NCBI RefSeq assembly: GCF_010731755.1 | Contig: NZ_AP022589.1 | Coordinates: 3,286,001-3,350,000 of the forward strand | Source: Mycolicibacter minnesotensis | GTDB lineage: Bacteria; Actinomycetota; Actinomycetes; Mycobacteriales; Mycobacteriaceae | DNA: 64,000 nt | Direction: 5' to 3' | Shown: positions 9,379-19,219 of the stretch, piece after piece | Layout of the letters: the number at the start of each line of letters is the position of its first letter | Numbering within the stretch: the stretch's first letter is position 1 | Translations under genes and position numbers: made by a program | The notes under the pieces: model-generated | Databases searched by the model: none | The model's input: the letters and a program-made list of their open reading frames with translations, nothing else | Told to the model about the DNA's origin: nothing

Positions 9379-10802
9379 ACGTCTTCGGGCCGTGGCTCTA
9401 TTGGGCGATCGGGGTCGCAGTCGGATTTCCCACGGGCCTGGTCCTGCTCACCGAAGGTCATGGCGCGCTTGCGCGCAGAGGAAGTCATCTGGCTCGGCCG
9501 GTGGCGCTGGCCCGCAACTACCTGTTGCCGCTGGGGGCGTTGCTGGTGTTGCTGGCGAAGGTGGCCGGAGTACGGGGTGAGGATCCCACAGTACGGATCA
9601 TCTACACCGCGTTTGGCGTGGTCCTGCTGGTGCTGCTGCTGTCGGTTCTCGACGTCACCTTTTTCCAGAGCGCGCCGAAAGGCTCGTGGCGGGGCCGGAT
9701 ACCGACCATCTTCGTCGATGTCGCCCGCTTCCTGCTGATCGGTGTCGGCCTGGCGTTGACGCTGTCTCATGTCTGGGGCGCCAGGATCGGCGGCCTCTTT
9801 ACCGCGCTGGGTGTGACCTCGGTGGTCATCGGTCTGATGCTGCAGAACTCGGTCGGTCAGATTGTTTCGGGCCTGTTCATGCTGTTTGAGCAGCCGTTCC
9901 GGATCGGCGACTGGCTGTCCACCCCCACCGCGCGCGGCCGAGTCGTCGAAGTGAACTGGCGGGCGGTGCACATCAACACCGCGGACGGCCTGCAGATCAC
10001 CCCCAACTCGGTTCTGGCCGGAACCTCGTTCACCAACGTCAGCCGGTCCAGCGGCGCCCATCGGGTGTCCATCACGACCACCTTTGCCGTCGAAGACCCG
10101 CCGGATCGGGTGTGTGTGCTGTTGTCGCGGGTGGCCACCGCCCTGCCGATGAGAACCAGCGGCGCCGCGCCGCATGCGGCTGCCCTGGGATCCGGGCAAT
10201 ACCGCACCGCGATCGAGGTGGACTCGCCGAGCGAGGACAGCGCCGCGCAGGCGACCTTTCTGCGGTGGCTCTGGTACGCCTCCCGGCGGGAGGGACTGCA
10301 TCTTGACGGCGCGGACGACGAGTTCGGTACACCCGAACGGGTGGCCGACGCGCTGCGTACGGTGGTGGCGCCCGCGCTGCGGCTCACCGAGTCCGACCAG
10401 CAAGCGCTGGCGCCCTACGCCAGGATGGTGCGTTACGGCGCGGACGAACCCCTGCAGCATGCCGATCAAGTGCCGACTGCGATGACATTCCTCACCGAAG
10501 GCAGCGTCCGCGTCACCGGCGCGGACCCGGATTTTGCCGGCGCCACGCTGGGCCAGGGTGCCTTCCTCGGAATCACCACCCTGACCCGCCAATCCAGCCA
10601 GTTCGATGCTCGCGCACTGGAGGAGGTAACCGCGGTGGTGATCGATCGTGAACACATCGAGGAACTGGTCAAGACGAAGCCACTGCTCCTGCAGGAACTG
10701 GGCCGGATGATCGATCAGCGACGTGAGGCCGCGTTCGCCAATGGTGACGGGTCCGGTCGAAGCGGCTCGTCGCCGTCGACACAGCGGGGCCGTTTTACCT
10801 GA
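9375..10802 (+). CDS. MscS-type mechanosensitive channel with cyclic-nucleotide-binding-like domain
   Basis: A 475-residue protein with four N-terminal hydrophobic helices, an MscS core at about 130-240 (ALGVTSVVIGLMLQNSVGQIV is the pore-lining helix) and a C-terminal cNMP-binding fold at about 355-450. In that fold the phosphate-binding cassette, normally FGE..AL plus a conserved arginine, reads FLGITTL, with Ile400 where the glutamate should be and no obvious arginine, so cyclic nucleotide binding is uncertain. It shares a 4-base overlap with the cyclase-like gene, implying one transcript and related function. This is the Rv2434c arrangement; proA follows after 27 bp. Confidence 0.85.
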   Translation: MNVFGPWLYWAIGVAVGFPTGLVLLTEGHGALARRGSHLARPVALARNYLLPLGALLVLLAKVAGVRGEDPTVRIIYTAFGVVLLVLLLSVLDVTFFQSAPKGSWRGRIPTIFVDVARFLLIGVGLALTLSHVWGARIGGLFTALGVTSVVIGLMLQNSVGQIVSGLFMLFEQPFRIGDWLSTPTARGRVVEVNWRAVHINTADGLQITPNSVLAGTSFTNVSRSSGAHRVSITTTFAVEDPPDRVCVLLSRVATALPMRTSGAAPHAAALGSGQYRTAIEVDSPSEDSAAQATFLRWLWYASRREGLHLDGADDEFGTPERVADALRTVVAPALRLTESDQQALAPYARMVRYGADEPLQHADQVPTAMTFLTEGSVRVTGADPDFAGATLGQGAFLGITTLTRQSSQFDARALEEVTAVVIDREHIEELVKTKPLLLQELGRMIDQRREAAFANGDGSGRSGSSPSTQRGRFT

Positions 10803-10829
10803 TCGGGCGTTCGCCGATACGCTGGCCTG

Positions 10830-12083
10830 ATGAGCGTCCCCGTCCTGCCCGACCTGCGCCAAGAGGTCCACGACGCCGCCCGCCGAGCAAGGATCGCATC
10901 GCGCTCCCTGACGGCGTTGTCCACCGTGGCCAAGAACACCGCGTTGAACGCTGCGGCCGATGCGCTAGGGGCGCACTCTGACGACATCCTGGCCGCCAAT
11001 GCGCGCGATGTCGCCGCCGCCCGTGCGGCCGGCACGCCCGAGGCCATGGTGGATCGGTTGGCGCTGTCGAAGGACCGGATCGACGGTATTGCCGCCGGCC
11101 TGCGTCAGGTCGCCGGACTGCCCGACCCGGTCGGGGAGGTCTTGCGCGGTTACACCCTGCCGAACGGACTGCTGCTGCGTCAGCAGCGCGTGCCGCTCGG
11201 TGTGGTGGGCATGGTCTATGAGGGCCGGCCCAACGTCACTGTCGACGCGTTCGGGCTGACGCTCAAATCCGGCAACGCCGCCCTGCTGCGCGGCAGTTCG
11301 TCCGCGGCGCAATCCAACCAGGCACTGGTCGACGTGCTGCGCGGCGCCTTGGTGGCCGAGGACCTGCCCGCCGACGCCGTACAGCTGCTGTCCTCGGTGG
11401 ATCGCTCCACCGTCACCCATTTGATCCAGGCCCGCGGGCTGGTCGACGTGGTGATCCCGCGCGGCGGGGCCGGGCTGATCGAGGCCGTGGTGCGCGATGC
11501 GTTGGTGCCCACCATCGAAACCGGCGTGGGCAACTGCCATGTCTACGTCCATGAGGCCGCCGACCTGGACATCGCCGAACAGGTGCTGCTGAACTCCAAG
11601 ACTCGACGGCCCAGCGTGTGCAACGCCGCCGAGACCCTGCTGATAGATCGGGCCATCGCCGCGTCTGCGGTGCCGCGGCTGATGGATGCGCTGACCGCCG
11701 CCGGGGTTGCCGTGCACGGTGACGCCGACGACGCTGCGGCTGAGGACCACCTGCGCCGCGAGTACCTGGCGATGGACATTGCACTCTCGGTGGTCGACGG
11801 GCTCGAGGAGGCCATCGACCACATCAACGAATACGGCACCGGCCACACCGAGGCCATCGTGACCACCAACATGGCTGCTGCCCAGCGGTTCAGCGAACAG
11901 GTCGATGCGGCTGCGGTCATGGTCAACGCCTCCACCGCCTTCACCGACGGCGAGCAGTTCGGCTTCGGCGCCGAGATCGGCATCTCCACCCAGAAATTGC
12001 ACGCCCGCGGCCCGATGGGGCTGCCGGAGCTGACATCGACCAAATGGATCGTGTGGGGCGACGGCCACACCCGTCCCGCCTAA
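10830..12083 (+). CDS. proA: Gamma-glutamyl phosphate reductase
   Basis: A 417-residue aldehyde-dehydrogenase-superfamily enzyme that reduces gamma-glutamyl phosphate to glutamate semialdehyde with NADPH, the second step of proline synthesis. The diagnostic stretch [18 protein letters not shown] and the active-site cysteine region [16 protein letters not shown] are present, and the sequence is close to M. tuberculosis ProA from end to end. proB is not in the window. In M. tuberculosis I recall the ahpC/ahpD and PE25/PPE41 genes between this gene and the mscS homologue; here the two are 27 bp apart. Confidence 0.97.
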   Translation: MSVPVLPDLRQEVHDAARRARIASRSLTALSTVAKNTALNAAADALGAHSDDILAANARDVAAARAAGTPEAMVDRLALSKDRIDGIAAGLRQVAGLPDPVGEVLRGYTLPNGLLLRQQRVPLGVVGMVYEGRPNVTVDAFGLTLKSGNAALLRGSSSAAQSNQALVDVLRGALVAEDLPADAVQLLSSVDRSTVTHLIQARGLVDVVIPRGGAGLIEAVVRDALVPTIETGVGNCHVYVHEAADLDIAEQVLLNSKTRRPSVCNAAETLLIDRAIAASAVPRLMDALTAAGVAVHGDADDAAAEDHLRREYLAMDIALSVVDGLEEAIDHINEYGTGHTEAIVTTNMAAAQRFSEQVDAAAVMVNASTAFTDGEQFGFGAEIGISTQKLHARGPMGLPELTSTKWIVWGDGHTRPA

Positions 12084-12099
12084 GGAGCCCGTAGCCCGC

Positions 12100-12999
12100 A
12101 TGGAAAAGCCCACCACCCCCGCACCACATGCCTCGCTGTTCGCCGACATCGACGACGTGGTCCACCGCCTGGCCGAGACCGGCTACCTGGCGGACACCGC
12201 CACGGCCACCGCGGTGTTCCTGGCCGACCGGCTGGGCAAGCCTCTGCTGGTGGAGGGCCCGGCGGGCGTCGGCAAGACCGAGCTGGCCCGCGCGGTGGCC
12301 GCCGCCACCGGCGCCGAGTTGGTGCGGCTGCAGTGCTACGAAGGCGTTGACGAGGCCCGGGCGCTGTACGAGTGGAATCACGCCAAACAGATCCTCCGCA
12401 TTCAGTCCGGCAACACTGCGGGTCACGGTGGCGACTGGGATGCCACCAAGATGGACGTGTTCTCCGAGGAGTTCTTGCTGTCGCGTCCGTTGCTGACCGC
12501 GATCCGGCGCACCGATCCGACGGTGCTGTTGGTCGACGAGACCGACAAGGCCGATATTGAAATCGAGGGCCTGCTCCTTGAGGTGCTCTCCGACTTCGCC
12601 GTCACCGTCCCGGAACTGGGCACCATCACCGCTACGCGTACCCCGTTCACGGTGTTGACCTCGAACGCCACCCGAGAGCTGTCGGAGGCACTCAAGCGCC
12701 GGTGCCTGTTCTTGCACATCGACTTCCCCGACCCGGATCTGGAACGTCGCATTCTGCTGTCGAGGGTGCCTGAGTTGCCCGAACATCTGGCCGCCGAGCT
12801 GGTCCGCATCATTGGGGTGCTGCGCGGCATGCAGCTCAAGAAGCTGCCGTCCGTGGCCGAAACCATCGACTGGGGCCGCACCATCTTGGCTCTGGGTATG
12901 GACACCATCGACGATGCCACTGTCGCAGCAACTCTGGGGGTGGTGCTCAAGCACCAGTCCGACCAGGTGCGGGCATCCGGGGAACTGCGACTGAACTGA
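12100..12999 (+). CDS. MoxR-family AAA+ ATPase
   Basis: A 299-residue MoxR-type ATPase with Walker A GPAGVGKTELARA at about residues 51-63 and Walker B VLLVDETDKAD. MoxR proteins work with von Willebrand A-domain partners as chaperones for complex assembly or metal-centre maturation. The next gene is exactly such a partner and its ATG overlaps this stop by one base (TGATG), so the two are translationally coupled. The client is not evident here; no dehydrogenase cofactor genes are adjacent. Matches the Rv2426c position. Confidence 0.88.
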   Translation: MEKPTTPAPHASLFADIDDVVHRLAETGYLADTATATAVFLADRLGKPLLVEGPAGVGKTELARAVAAATGAELVRLQCYEGVDEARALYEWNHAKQILRIQSGNTAGHGGDWDATKMDVFSEEFLLSRPLLTAIRRTDPTVLLVDETDKADIEIEGLLLEVLSDFAVTVPELGTITATRTPFTVLTSNATRELSEALKRRCLFLHIDFPDPDLERRILLSRVPELPEHLAAELVRIIGVLRGMQLKKLPSVAETIDWGRTILALGMDTIDDATVAATLGVVLKHQSDQVRASGELRLN

Positions 13000-14438
13000 T
13001 GGTCCGCCGTACCCGCCCGCAGCAGCCGCTGGCCCCGCATGGAATTCCCGGGCATCTCGTGGGGTTCGTCGAGGCGTTGCGTGGGCAAGGCATCGCGGTG
13101 GGTCCCTCCGAGACGGTCGACGCCGGGCGGGTGCTGACGGTGATCGGGTTGGACGACCGGGAGGTGCTGCGCGAGGGCCTGGCCTGTGCAGTCCTGCGCC
13201 GCCCGGATCACCGGGACACCTACGACGCCATGTTCGACCTATGGTTTCCCGCCGCGCTGGGCGGGCGCACAGTGGTGGTCGACGGGGATGAAGCCGATCC
13301 GGAATCCACGCCGCTGCCCGAGGACGCCGAGGACATGCGGTCGCTGCTTCTCGATCTGTTGAACGACAATCCCGAACTCGCCGACACCGATCCGCGATTG
13401 TCGGCGATGATCGCCGCCATCGTCGGATCCTTCGGCCAGTACCGCTCAAGTCGTGGCCCGTCCTTCTCGGCCTATCAGGCGCTCAAGGCGCTGGCTCTGG
13501 ACGAGTTGGAGGGCAAGCTCCTGGCCGGACTGCTCGCTCCCTACGGTGACGAGCCCAGCCCCACCCAGGAGCAGATCGCCAAGGCGATGGCCGCGCAGCG
13601 CATCGCCCAGCTTCGCAAGCTCGTCGATGCCGAGACCAAGCGGCGTACCGCCGAACAGCTGGGGCGCGAACATGTTCAGATGTACGGCATCCCGCAACTG
13701 AGCGAGAACGTGGAGTTTCTCCGGGCGTCCGGCGAGCAGTTGCGTCAGATGCGTCGGGTGGTGGCCCCCCTGGCCCGCACCCTGGCCACGCGGCTCGCGG
13801 CGCGACGACGACGTTCCCGTGCCGGCACCATCGACCTGCGCAAGACGTTGCGGAAGTCGATGTCGACCGGCGGGGTTCCGATCGACGTGGTGCTGCGCAA
13901 ACCGCGCCCGGCCAGGCCCGAGCTGGTGGTGTTATGCGATGTGTCCGGGTCGGTGGCCGGGTTCAGCCACTTCACCTTGCTGTTGGTTCACGCTCTGCGT
14001 CAACAGTTTTCCAGGGTTCGAGTGTTTGCCTTCATCGATACCACCGACGAGGTGACGCATCTGTTCGGCCCGGAGGCCGATCTGGCGGTGGCAATACAGC
14101 GGATCACTCGGGAATCCGGTGTCTACACCCGCGATGGCCATTCCGACTACGGAAACGCCTTCGTCTCCTTCGTCGAGAACTTTCCGAATGTGGTGTCGCC
14201 GCGCAGTGCATTGCTGGTCCTCGGTGATGGCCGCACCAACTACCGGGATCCCGGGGTCAGTGTGCTGTCACACCTGGTGACCGCCAGCCGCCATGCGCAC
14301 TGGCTCAACCCAGAACCCCAACATCTTTGGGGCAGTGGGGATTCCGCTGTCCCGCGCTACGCCGACGTGATAGCCATGCATGAATGCCGCTCGGCCAAGC
14401 AACTGGCCGGGGTCATCGACGCGCTGCTGCCGGTCTAG
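12999..14438 (+). CDS. VWA domain protein (CoxE-like), MoxR partner
   Basis: A 479-residue protein with a C-terminal von Willebrand A domain of CoxE type. The metal-ion-dependent adhesion motif DVSGSVAG follows a basic region, and LGDGRTNY supplies the late aspartate. The N-terminal half is helical and charged, with a long segment (EQIAKAMAAQRIAQLRKLV) that may be coiled coil. It is coupled to the MoxR ATPase upstream. By family analogy the pair remodels or activates a target enzyme; the target cannot be named from this window. Matches the Rv2425c position. Confidence 0.85.
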   Translation: MVRRTRPQQPLAPHGIPGHLVGFVEALRGQGIAVGPSETVDAGRVLTVIGLDDREVLREGLACAVLRRPDHRDTYDAMFDLWFPAALGGRTVVVDGDEADPESTPLPEDAEDMRSLLLDLLNDNPELADTDPRLSAMIAAIVGSFGQYRSSRGPSFSAYQALKALALDELEGKLLAGLLAPYGDEPSPTQEQIAKAMAAQRIAQLRKLVDAETKRRTAEQLGREHVQMYGIPQLSENVEFLRASGEQLRQMRRVVAPLARTLATRLAARRRRSRAGTIDLRKTLRKSMSTGGVPIDVVLRKPRPARPELVVLCDVSGSVAGFSHFTLLLVHALRQQFSRVRVFAFIDTTDEVTHLFGPEADLAVAIQRITRESGVYTRDGHSDYGNAFVSFVENFPNVVSPRSALLVLGDGRTNYRDPGVSVLSHLVTASRHAHWLNPEPQHLWGSGDSAVPRYADVIAMHECRSAKQLAGVIDALLPV

Positions 14439-14487
14439 ACCGGGGCGCTCCGTTGAGAAAGCGGAGGCGATCAGAGAGGGTTGAATC

Positions 14488-15540
14488 ATGACGATGATTG
14501 ATCCCGGCGCCGCGGTGCTGGTCACCGGCGGCAGCGGATATATCGCCAGCTGGATCGTGCGGTACTTGCTCGAGGACGGTCACACGGTGCGGGCCACGGT
14601 CCGCGATCCCGAGAAGCCGAACGGCCTCGAACACCTGCACGCGCTGGCGGCCCGACACCCTGGGAAGCTGAGTCTGCACCGGGCTGACCTGCTTGAGCCG
14701 GGCAGCTTCACCAGCGCAGTCCAGGGTTGCCAACTTGTCATTCACACGGCGTCGCCTTTCCTGCTGGGCGCCATCCGCGACCCCGAGCAGCAGCTGGTGC
14801 GGCCGGCGCTGGAAGGCACCCGCAACGTCTTGTCCGCTGTCGACGAAGCCCCTTCGGTGGCCCGCGTCGTGTTGACCAGCAGTGTCGCGGCCATCTTCGG
14901 TGACAACGCGGACATGTTGGGCAAGGACTGCTTCACCGAGGCGGACTGGAACACCACCAGCACTCTCGATCACCAGCCCTATGCCTACTCCAAGACGGTC
15001 GCTGAACGGGCGGCCTGGCAGATCCAGCACGCCCAGAAACGTTGGGACCTGGTCACGATTCATCCCTCACTGGTGTTGGGGCCGTCACTGACCACGGCCA
15101 GCGCATCGGGAAGCATGGACACGATGCGCCACTTCATCGACATGTCGATGGCGTTGGGTGCACCGGCACTGCAGATGGGCTGCGTCGACGTGCGTGACGT
15201 GGCTCGGGCACACATCACCGCCGGATACACGCCCGGTGCCCAGGGGCGCTACGTGGTGAACTCCGAAGTTGTCAGCATGCTCGAACTCAGCCGAATGTTG
15301 CAGCAGCACTTCGGATCTCGGCTATCTTTTCCGACACGCGAGTTGCCGAAGTTCCTGGTGAAGCTGGTGGCCCCAGCAGCGGGTCTCACCCGCCCGTTCG
15401 TCGAGCGCAACGTGGGCTGGCCGCTGTGCCTGGACAGTTCACGCTCGCGTGCCGAGCTGGCGATCAACTTCCGGGACGTCGACATCTCTGTTGTGGAGCA
15501 TTTTCAGCAGATGATCGACGACGGAATGGTTCGCCGCTAA
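14488..15540 (+). CDS. NAD(P)-dependent epimerase/dehydratase-like (extended SDR) oxidoreductase
   Basis: A 350-residue extended short-chain dehydrogenase. The nucleotide-binding motif TGGSGYIASWIV is at about residues 12-23, and the catalytic YxxxK reads YAYSK. The overall pattern resembles dihydroflavonol 4-reductase/3-beta-hydroxysteroid dehydrogenase-like reductases that act on aldehydes or ketones. The substrate is unknown. GAGAGGG lies upstream of the ATG. It follows the VWA gene by 49 bp in the same direction, but nothing links the functions. I recall no gene like it at this position in M. tuberculosis, so it may be a lineage-specific addition. Confidence 0.8.
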   Translation: MTMIDPGAAVLVTGGSGYIASWIVRYLLEDGHTVRATVRDPEKPNGLEHLHALAARHPGKLSLHRADLLEPGSFTSAVQGCQLVIHTASPFLLGAIRDPEQQLVRPALEGTRNVLSAVDEAPSVARVVLTSSVAAIFGDNADMLGKDCFTEADWNTTSTLDHQPYAYSKTVAERAAWQIQHAQKRWDLVTIHPSLVLGPSLTTASASGSMDTMRHFIDMSMALGAPALQMGCVDVRDVARAHITAGYTPGAQGRYVVNSEVVSMLELSRMLQQHFGSRLSFPTRELPKFLVKLVAPAAGLTRPFVERNVGWPLCLDSSRSRAELAINFRDVDISVVEHFQQMIDDGMVRR

Positions 15541-15572
15541 CCCCACCGCAGCGAGCCCGGTTTACCGGTGGT

Positions 15573-16625
15573 TCAGTACGTGCGCTGGTAGATCAGCCAG
15601 CGCAACTCCATCGGGCTTTCCTCGCGGGTAGTACGGAACGCATCTTGTCCGCTCACCCATTCGATGTACCAGCTGGTGGGCGGCCACGCGCCGTCAGGCA
15701 GGTTCGCCTTTTCGTAGTCGTGCACGGACTCGTCGGACAGCAGTTGCAGCGGCAGACCAGCCGAAGCCGCCGCCATCTCGGTGCGGGTATACAGGCCTGA
15801 GTACACCTGCTGGCAGAACTCGCGGGCGGCGGCGTCGGGTTCGTAGCCGTCGTGCGCCAGGAAGCTGTTGAACACCAACCGCCCGCCCGGAGCCAGGCAT
15901 CGAGCGGCGAGCTCGAACAGGCTGCGCAGCTCTGCCGTCGATCGGAAGTCGGTCAACACCTCAGACAGCACCATCATCTGGTAGTCGTCGCGCAGGTCGT
16001 CGGCGTGTTCGAACACATCCCGGACGATGACGCGGACGTCCAGGGACTCCGCCGCAGCGTCGGCCACGAGCATCTCGGCGAACTTCGGGGTCATCTCGAC
16101 GACGTCGACCGGATGCCCACGGCGTGCCAGCGCCAGGGCGTTACGCCCGGTGCCTCCACCGATTTCGAGCACCCGATGCGCGGCAGGATTGGCGGCCTCG
16201 CTGGCCAGATTCCAGACCCGAGCGTCGGGTTCCGTGCCGAACAACGGTGGCTTCCGAGTGTCCAACCAGGCGGCGTAAGCGTCCGCGACGGAGTTCCACT
16301 GGGCGCGGACCGTGTAGTCCAGGGTGGGGCCGATCGGGGCGGTGTAGGAGATGATGATGTGGGAGCGCAGTGAGTGTGAGTAGGCCTCAGCCAGTTGGCC
16401 TTCCAGCACCTCTCTGAGGCGGTCGAGTTCGGCCTCGCTGAAGGGCTTGCCCAGCCCCGCGAACACCGCTGAACACATCGTGACGTATTCCTCGAGCATG
16501 CTCGGCATGGCCGGAAGTCGGATTTCACCGCTGGTCTGCGCGCGGGTGTAGAAACGCCTGACCATGGCCTCTTGGGCCGCCTTGGCGCGATCAATTGAGC
16601 TCACCGGAAAATCTTCCACAGACAT
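15573..16625 (-). CDS. Class I SAM-dependent methyltransferase
   Basis: A 350-residue protein whose middle holds a Rossmann methyltransferase domain: motif [16 protein letters not shown] for S-adenosylmethionine, then VDVVEMTP and the post-motif VLSEVLTDF. About 140 residues precede the domain and are largely helical, longer than a minimal methyltransferase. The target cannot be inferred. It is convergent with the SDR (32 bp apart) and divergent from nadD. The start at 16625 has only a weak ribosome-binding site; a later Met at residue 22 is possible. Confidence 0.78.
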   Translation of the reverse strand: MSVEDFPVSSIDRAKAAQEAMVRRFYTRAQTSGEIRLPAMPSMLEEYVTMCSAVFAGLGKPFSEAELDRLREVLEGQLAEAYSHSLRSHIIISYTAPIGPTLDYTVRAQWNSVADAYAAWLDTRKPPLFGTEPDARVWNLASEAANPAAHRVLEIGGGTGRNALALARRGHPVDVVEMTPKFAEMLVADAAAESLDVRVIVRDVFEHADDLRDDYQMMVLSEVLTDFRSTAELRSLFELAARCLAPGGRLVFNSFLAHDGYEPDAAAREFCQQVYSGLYTRTEMAAASAGLPLQLLSDESVHDYEKANLPDGAWPPTSWYIEWVSGQDAFRTTREESPMELRWLIYQRTY

Positions 16626-16771
16626 CTTCTACACGATTGGCATCCGCTTCGCGGCAGCAACGCCACGTTGCATCCTCCGATGAGCGTAGTTGCATCGGTC
16701 GGCCGCGCCGAGCGGGAGCGGTACCACCAGTACGCTCGTGGCGGCCAGCAGCCCAAGTAAGCTGGCCTATC

Positions 16772-17395
16772 GTGCGAAAACGGCGGCTGGGAGTCATGGG
16801 TGGGACCTTCGATCCCATCCATCACGGACACCTGGTCGCGGCCAGCGAAGTGGCCGACCTTTTCGAGCTCGACGAGGTGGTGTTCGTCCCGACCGGACAA
16901 CCCTGGCTCAAGGACCGCCGCGTCACCGCCGCGGAGGATCGCTACCTGATGACGGTGATCGCCACGGCATCCAATCCCCGTTTCTCGGTGAGCCGGGCCG
17001 ACATCGATCGCGGCGGGCCCACCTACACCAAGGACACCCTGCGTGACCTGCAGGAACAGAACCCCGGCGCCGAGCTGTACTTCATCACCGGTGCGGATGC
17101 GCTGGCAACCATCCTCTCCTGGCAGGATTGGCCGGAGATGTTCGAGATGGCGCGGTTTGTGGGAGTGAGTCGACCCGGCTATGAGCTGAACGGCGATCAC
17201 CTTGCGGACGCGCTTGAATCGTTGCCGCCGCACGCCTTGACGCTGGTCGAGGTGCCGGCGCTGGCGATCTCATCAACCGATTGCCGACGGCGCGCGGCAG
17301 AATCCCGTCCCATCTGGTACCTGGTGCCCGACGGGGTGGTCCAGTACGTCTCCAAGCGCTGCCTCTACCAACCGACCCCCGGAGATCACATATGA
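16772..17395 (+). CDS. nadD: Nicotinate-nucleotide adenylyltransferase
   Basis: A 207-residue enzyme that adenylylates nicotinate mononucleotide to deamido-NAD, feeding NadE (3.8-5.8 kb). The nucleotidyltransferase motif [11 protein letters not shown] is at residues 10-20 and the late SSTDCRRR (T/HIGH-family second motif) is present. The GTG at 16772 gives the same N-terminus as known mycobacterial NadD; the ATG at 16796 would start inside the first strand. The end overlaps rsfS by ATGA. Position matches Rv2421c. Confidence 0.95.
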   Translation: MRKRRLGVMGGTFDPIHHGHLVAASEVADLFELDEVVFVPTGQPWLKDRRVTAAEDRYLMTVIATASNPRFSVSRADIDRGGPTYTKDTLRDLQEQNPGAELYFITGADALATILSWQDWPEMFEMARFVGVSRPGYELNGDHLADALESLPPHALTLVEVPALAISSTDCRRRAAESRPIWYLVPDGVVQYVSKRCLYQPTPGDHI

Positions 17396-17781
17396 CCGCG
17401 ACACCCGAGGCCGTGCGGATGGCCACCGTGGCGGCCGGCGCCGCCGCGAACAAGCTGGCCGACGACGTCGTCGTCATCGACGTCTCTGCGCAGTTGGTCA
17501 TCACCGACTGCTTTGTCATCGCCTCGGCGAGCAACGAGCGCCAGGTCAACGCGATCGTCGACGAGGTCGAGGACAAGATGCGCCTGGCCGGGTACAAACC
17601 GGCCCGCCGGGAGGGCACGCGGGAGGGGCGCTGGACGCTGCTGGACTACGTCGACATCGTCGTGCACATCCAGCATCAGGACGAGCGGGACTTCTACGCC
17701 CTGGAACGTCTGTGGAAGGACTGCCCGCTGGTTCCGATCGACCTGAGCAGCGAGGCGGCGTCGGGAGGGGACGCCTCGTGA
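17392..17781 (+). CDS. rsfS: Ribosomal silencing factor RsfS
   Basis: A 129-residue RsfS/Iojap protein. It binds ribosomal protein uL14 on the large subunit and blocks subunit joining in starved or resting cells. The conserved core [19 protein letters not shown] and the segment [13 protein letters not shown] followed by [10 protein letters not shown] are typical. The start overlaps the nadD stop (ATGA) with GGAG 8 bp upstream; the end overlaps gpgP (GTGA). The coupling nadD-rsfS-gpgP is the usual actinobacterial arrangement. Confidence 0.94.
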   Translation: MTATPEAVRMATVAAGAAANKLADDVVVIDVSAQLVITDCFVIASASNERQVNAIVDEVEDKMRLAGYKPARREGTREGRWTLLDYVDIVVHIQHQDERDFYALERLWKDCPLVPIDLSSEAASGGDAS

Positions 17782-18473
17782 GGGTGCGCAGGCTGATCCT
17801 GCTGCGCCATGGTCAGACCGAGTTCAACGCTGGTAGCCGGATGCAGGGCCAGCTGGACACGGTGTTGAGCGATCTGGGCCGCGCTCAGGCGGAGGCGGCG
17901 GCGGAGGTGCTGCGCAAGCGGCACCCGCTTCTGATCGTCTCTTCGGACCTGTGGCGGGCCTACGACACCGCGACCGTGCTGGCCGAACACAACGGATTGC
18001 AGGTCCGGGTGGACACCCGACTACGCGAGACACATCTCGGCGATTGGCAGGGGCTGACCCACGACGAGGTCGACGCCACCGCCCCCGGGGCCCGGCTGGC
18101 CTGGCGTGACGACGCCCGCTGGGCGCCGCACGGCGGAGAGAGCCGAATCGACGTCGCAGAACGCAGCGTTCCCCTGGTGCAGGAGTTGGTGGCCGGTGAG
18201 CCGGAGTGGGGGAGAGCCGATCACGCCGATCAGCCGGTGGTGCTCGTCGCGCACGGCGGGCTGATCGCCGCTCTGACCGCAGCCCTGCTGCGACTGCCGG
18301 TCGAGAACTGGCCTGCCCTGGGCGGGATGGCCAACGCCAGCTGGACGCAGCTCAGCGGTTACTCGGGTGAGTCGGATGCCGGCTCGGATTCAGACCAGGA
18401 CGACTTCACCGCAGTCCGTTGGCGGCTAGACGTGTGGAACGCCTCAGCACAGGTGGCCAGCGATGTCCTCTGA
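17778..18473 (+). CDS. gpgP: Glucosyl-3-phosphoglycerate phosphatase (histidine phosphatase family)
   Basis: A 231-residue histidine phosphatase with the catalytic RHGQTEFN motif (His11) and a second histidine in VLVAHGG. The position between rsfS and octT identifies it as the Rv2419c-type enzyme that dephosphorylates glucosyl-3-phosphoglycerate to glucosylglycerate in methylglucose lipopolysaccharide synthesis. The GTG start overlaps the rsfS stop, and the 3' end overlaps octT by 11 bp. A generic phosphoglycerate-mutase label would be less precise. Confidence 0.88.
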   Translation: MRVRRLILLRHGQTEFNAGSRMQGQLDTVLSDLGRAQAEAAAEVLRKRHPLLIVSSDLWRAYDTATVLAEHNGLQVRVDTRLRETHLGDWQGLTHDEVDATAPGARLAWRDDARWAPHGGESRIDVAERSVPLVQELVAGEPEWGRADHADQPVVLVAHGGLIAALTAALLRLPVENWPALGGMANASWTQLSGYSGESDAGSDSDQDDFTAVRWRLDVWNASAQVASDVL

Positions 18474-19212
18474 CGCGCGGACGCCCGCGAACCGGCGCCC
18501 CACGCTGTTGGTCTTCGCCGATTCGCTGTCCTACTACGGTCCGACGGGCGGCCTGCCCGCCGACGATCCCCGGATCTGGCCGAACATCGTTGCCAACCAG
18601 CTCGACTGGGATGTCGAACTCATCGGCCGGATCGGCTGGACCAGCCGCGACGTGTGGTGGGCGTCCACCCAGGACCCGCGCGCGTGGGCTGCCCTGCCCC
18701 GGGCGGGCGCCGTCATCTTCGCCACCAGCGGGATGGACTCGTTGCCGTCGGTGTGGCCGACAGCGCTGCGCGAGTTGATCCGCTACGTGCGGCCGTCCTG
18801 GCTGCGGCGGTGGGTCCGTGACGGTTACGGCTGGCTGCAGCCCCGCTTCTCGCCGATGGCGCGGGCCGCACTGCCACCGCATCTCACGGTTAGCTATCTC
18901 GAGATGACCAGGGGAGCGATCGATTTCAACAGGCCGGGAATTCCCATTGTGGCCTCCTTGCCGTCGGTGCACATCGCCGACACCTATGGCCGAGCCCACC
19001 AGGGGCGGGAGCCCACAGTGCGGGCCATCGCAGCCTGGGCGCAGGAATACGACGTTCCCCTGGTAGACCTCAAGGCGGCGGTTGCCGATGAGGTGCTGAG
19101 CGGCAGGGCCAATCCGGACGGCATCCACTGGAACTTCGAAGCGCACCGGGCGGTCGCCGATCTGATGCTTAAGGCGCTCGTTGAGGCCGGCGTCCCCGGT
19201 CCGGCGGTATGA
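18463..19212 (+). CDS. octT: SGNH-hydrolase-fold octanoyltransferase
   Basis: A 249-residue protein with the SGNH/GDSL fold. The catalytic serine is in the N-terminal FADSLSYYG block, and the C-terminal [11 protein letters not shown] holds the Asp-x-x-His pair. The M. tuberculosis counterpart (Rv2418c) transfers octanoate to early methylglucose lipopolysaccharide precursors, and overlap with gpgP supports the same role here. No signal peptide is visible, consistent with cytosolic action. The substrate is inferred from orthology and context. Confidence 0.82.
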   Translation: MSSDARTPANRRPTLLVFADSLSYYGPTGGLPADDPRIWPNIVANQLDWDVELIGRIGWTSRDVWWASTQDPRAWAALPRAGAVIFATSGMDSLPSVWPTALRELIRYVRPSWLRRWVRDGYGWLQPRFSPMARAALPPHLTVSYLEMTRGAIDFNRPGIPIVASLPSVHIADTYGRAHQGREPTVRAIAAWAQEYDVPLVDLKAAVADEVLSGRANPDGIHWNFEAHRAVADLMLKALVEAGVPGPAV

Positions 19213-19219
19213 GCGGGCG

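Noticed and set aside
9261..10871. Long minus-strand open frame opposite the MscS gene
   Set aside because: Antisense to a clear membrane protein; composition is low-complexity Gly/Arg/Gln typical of GC-rich shadow frames, with no motif.
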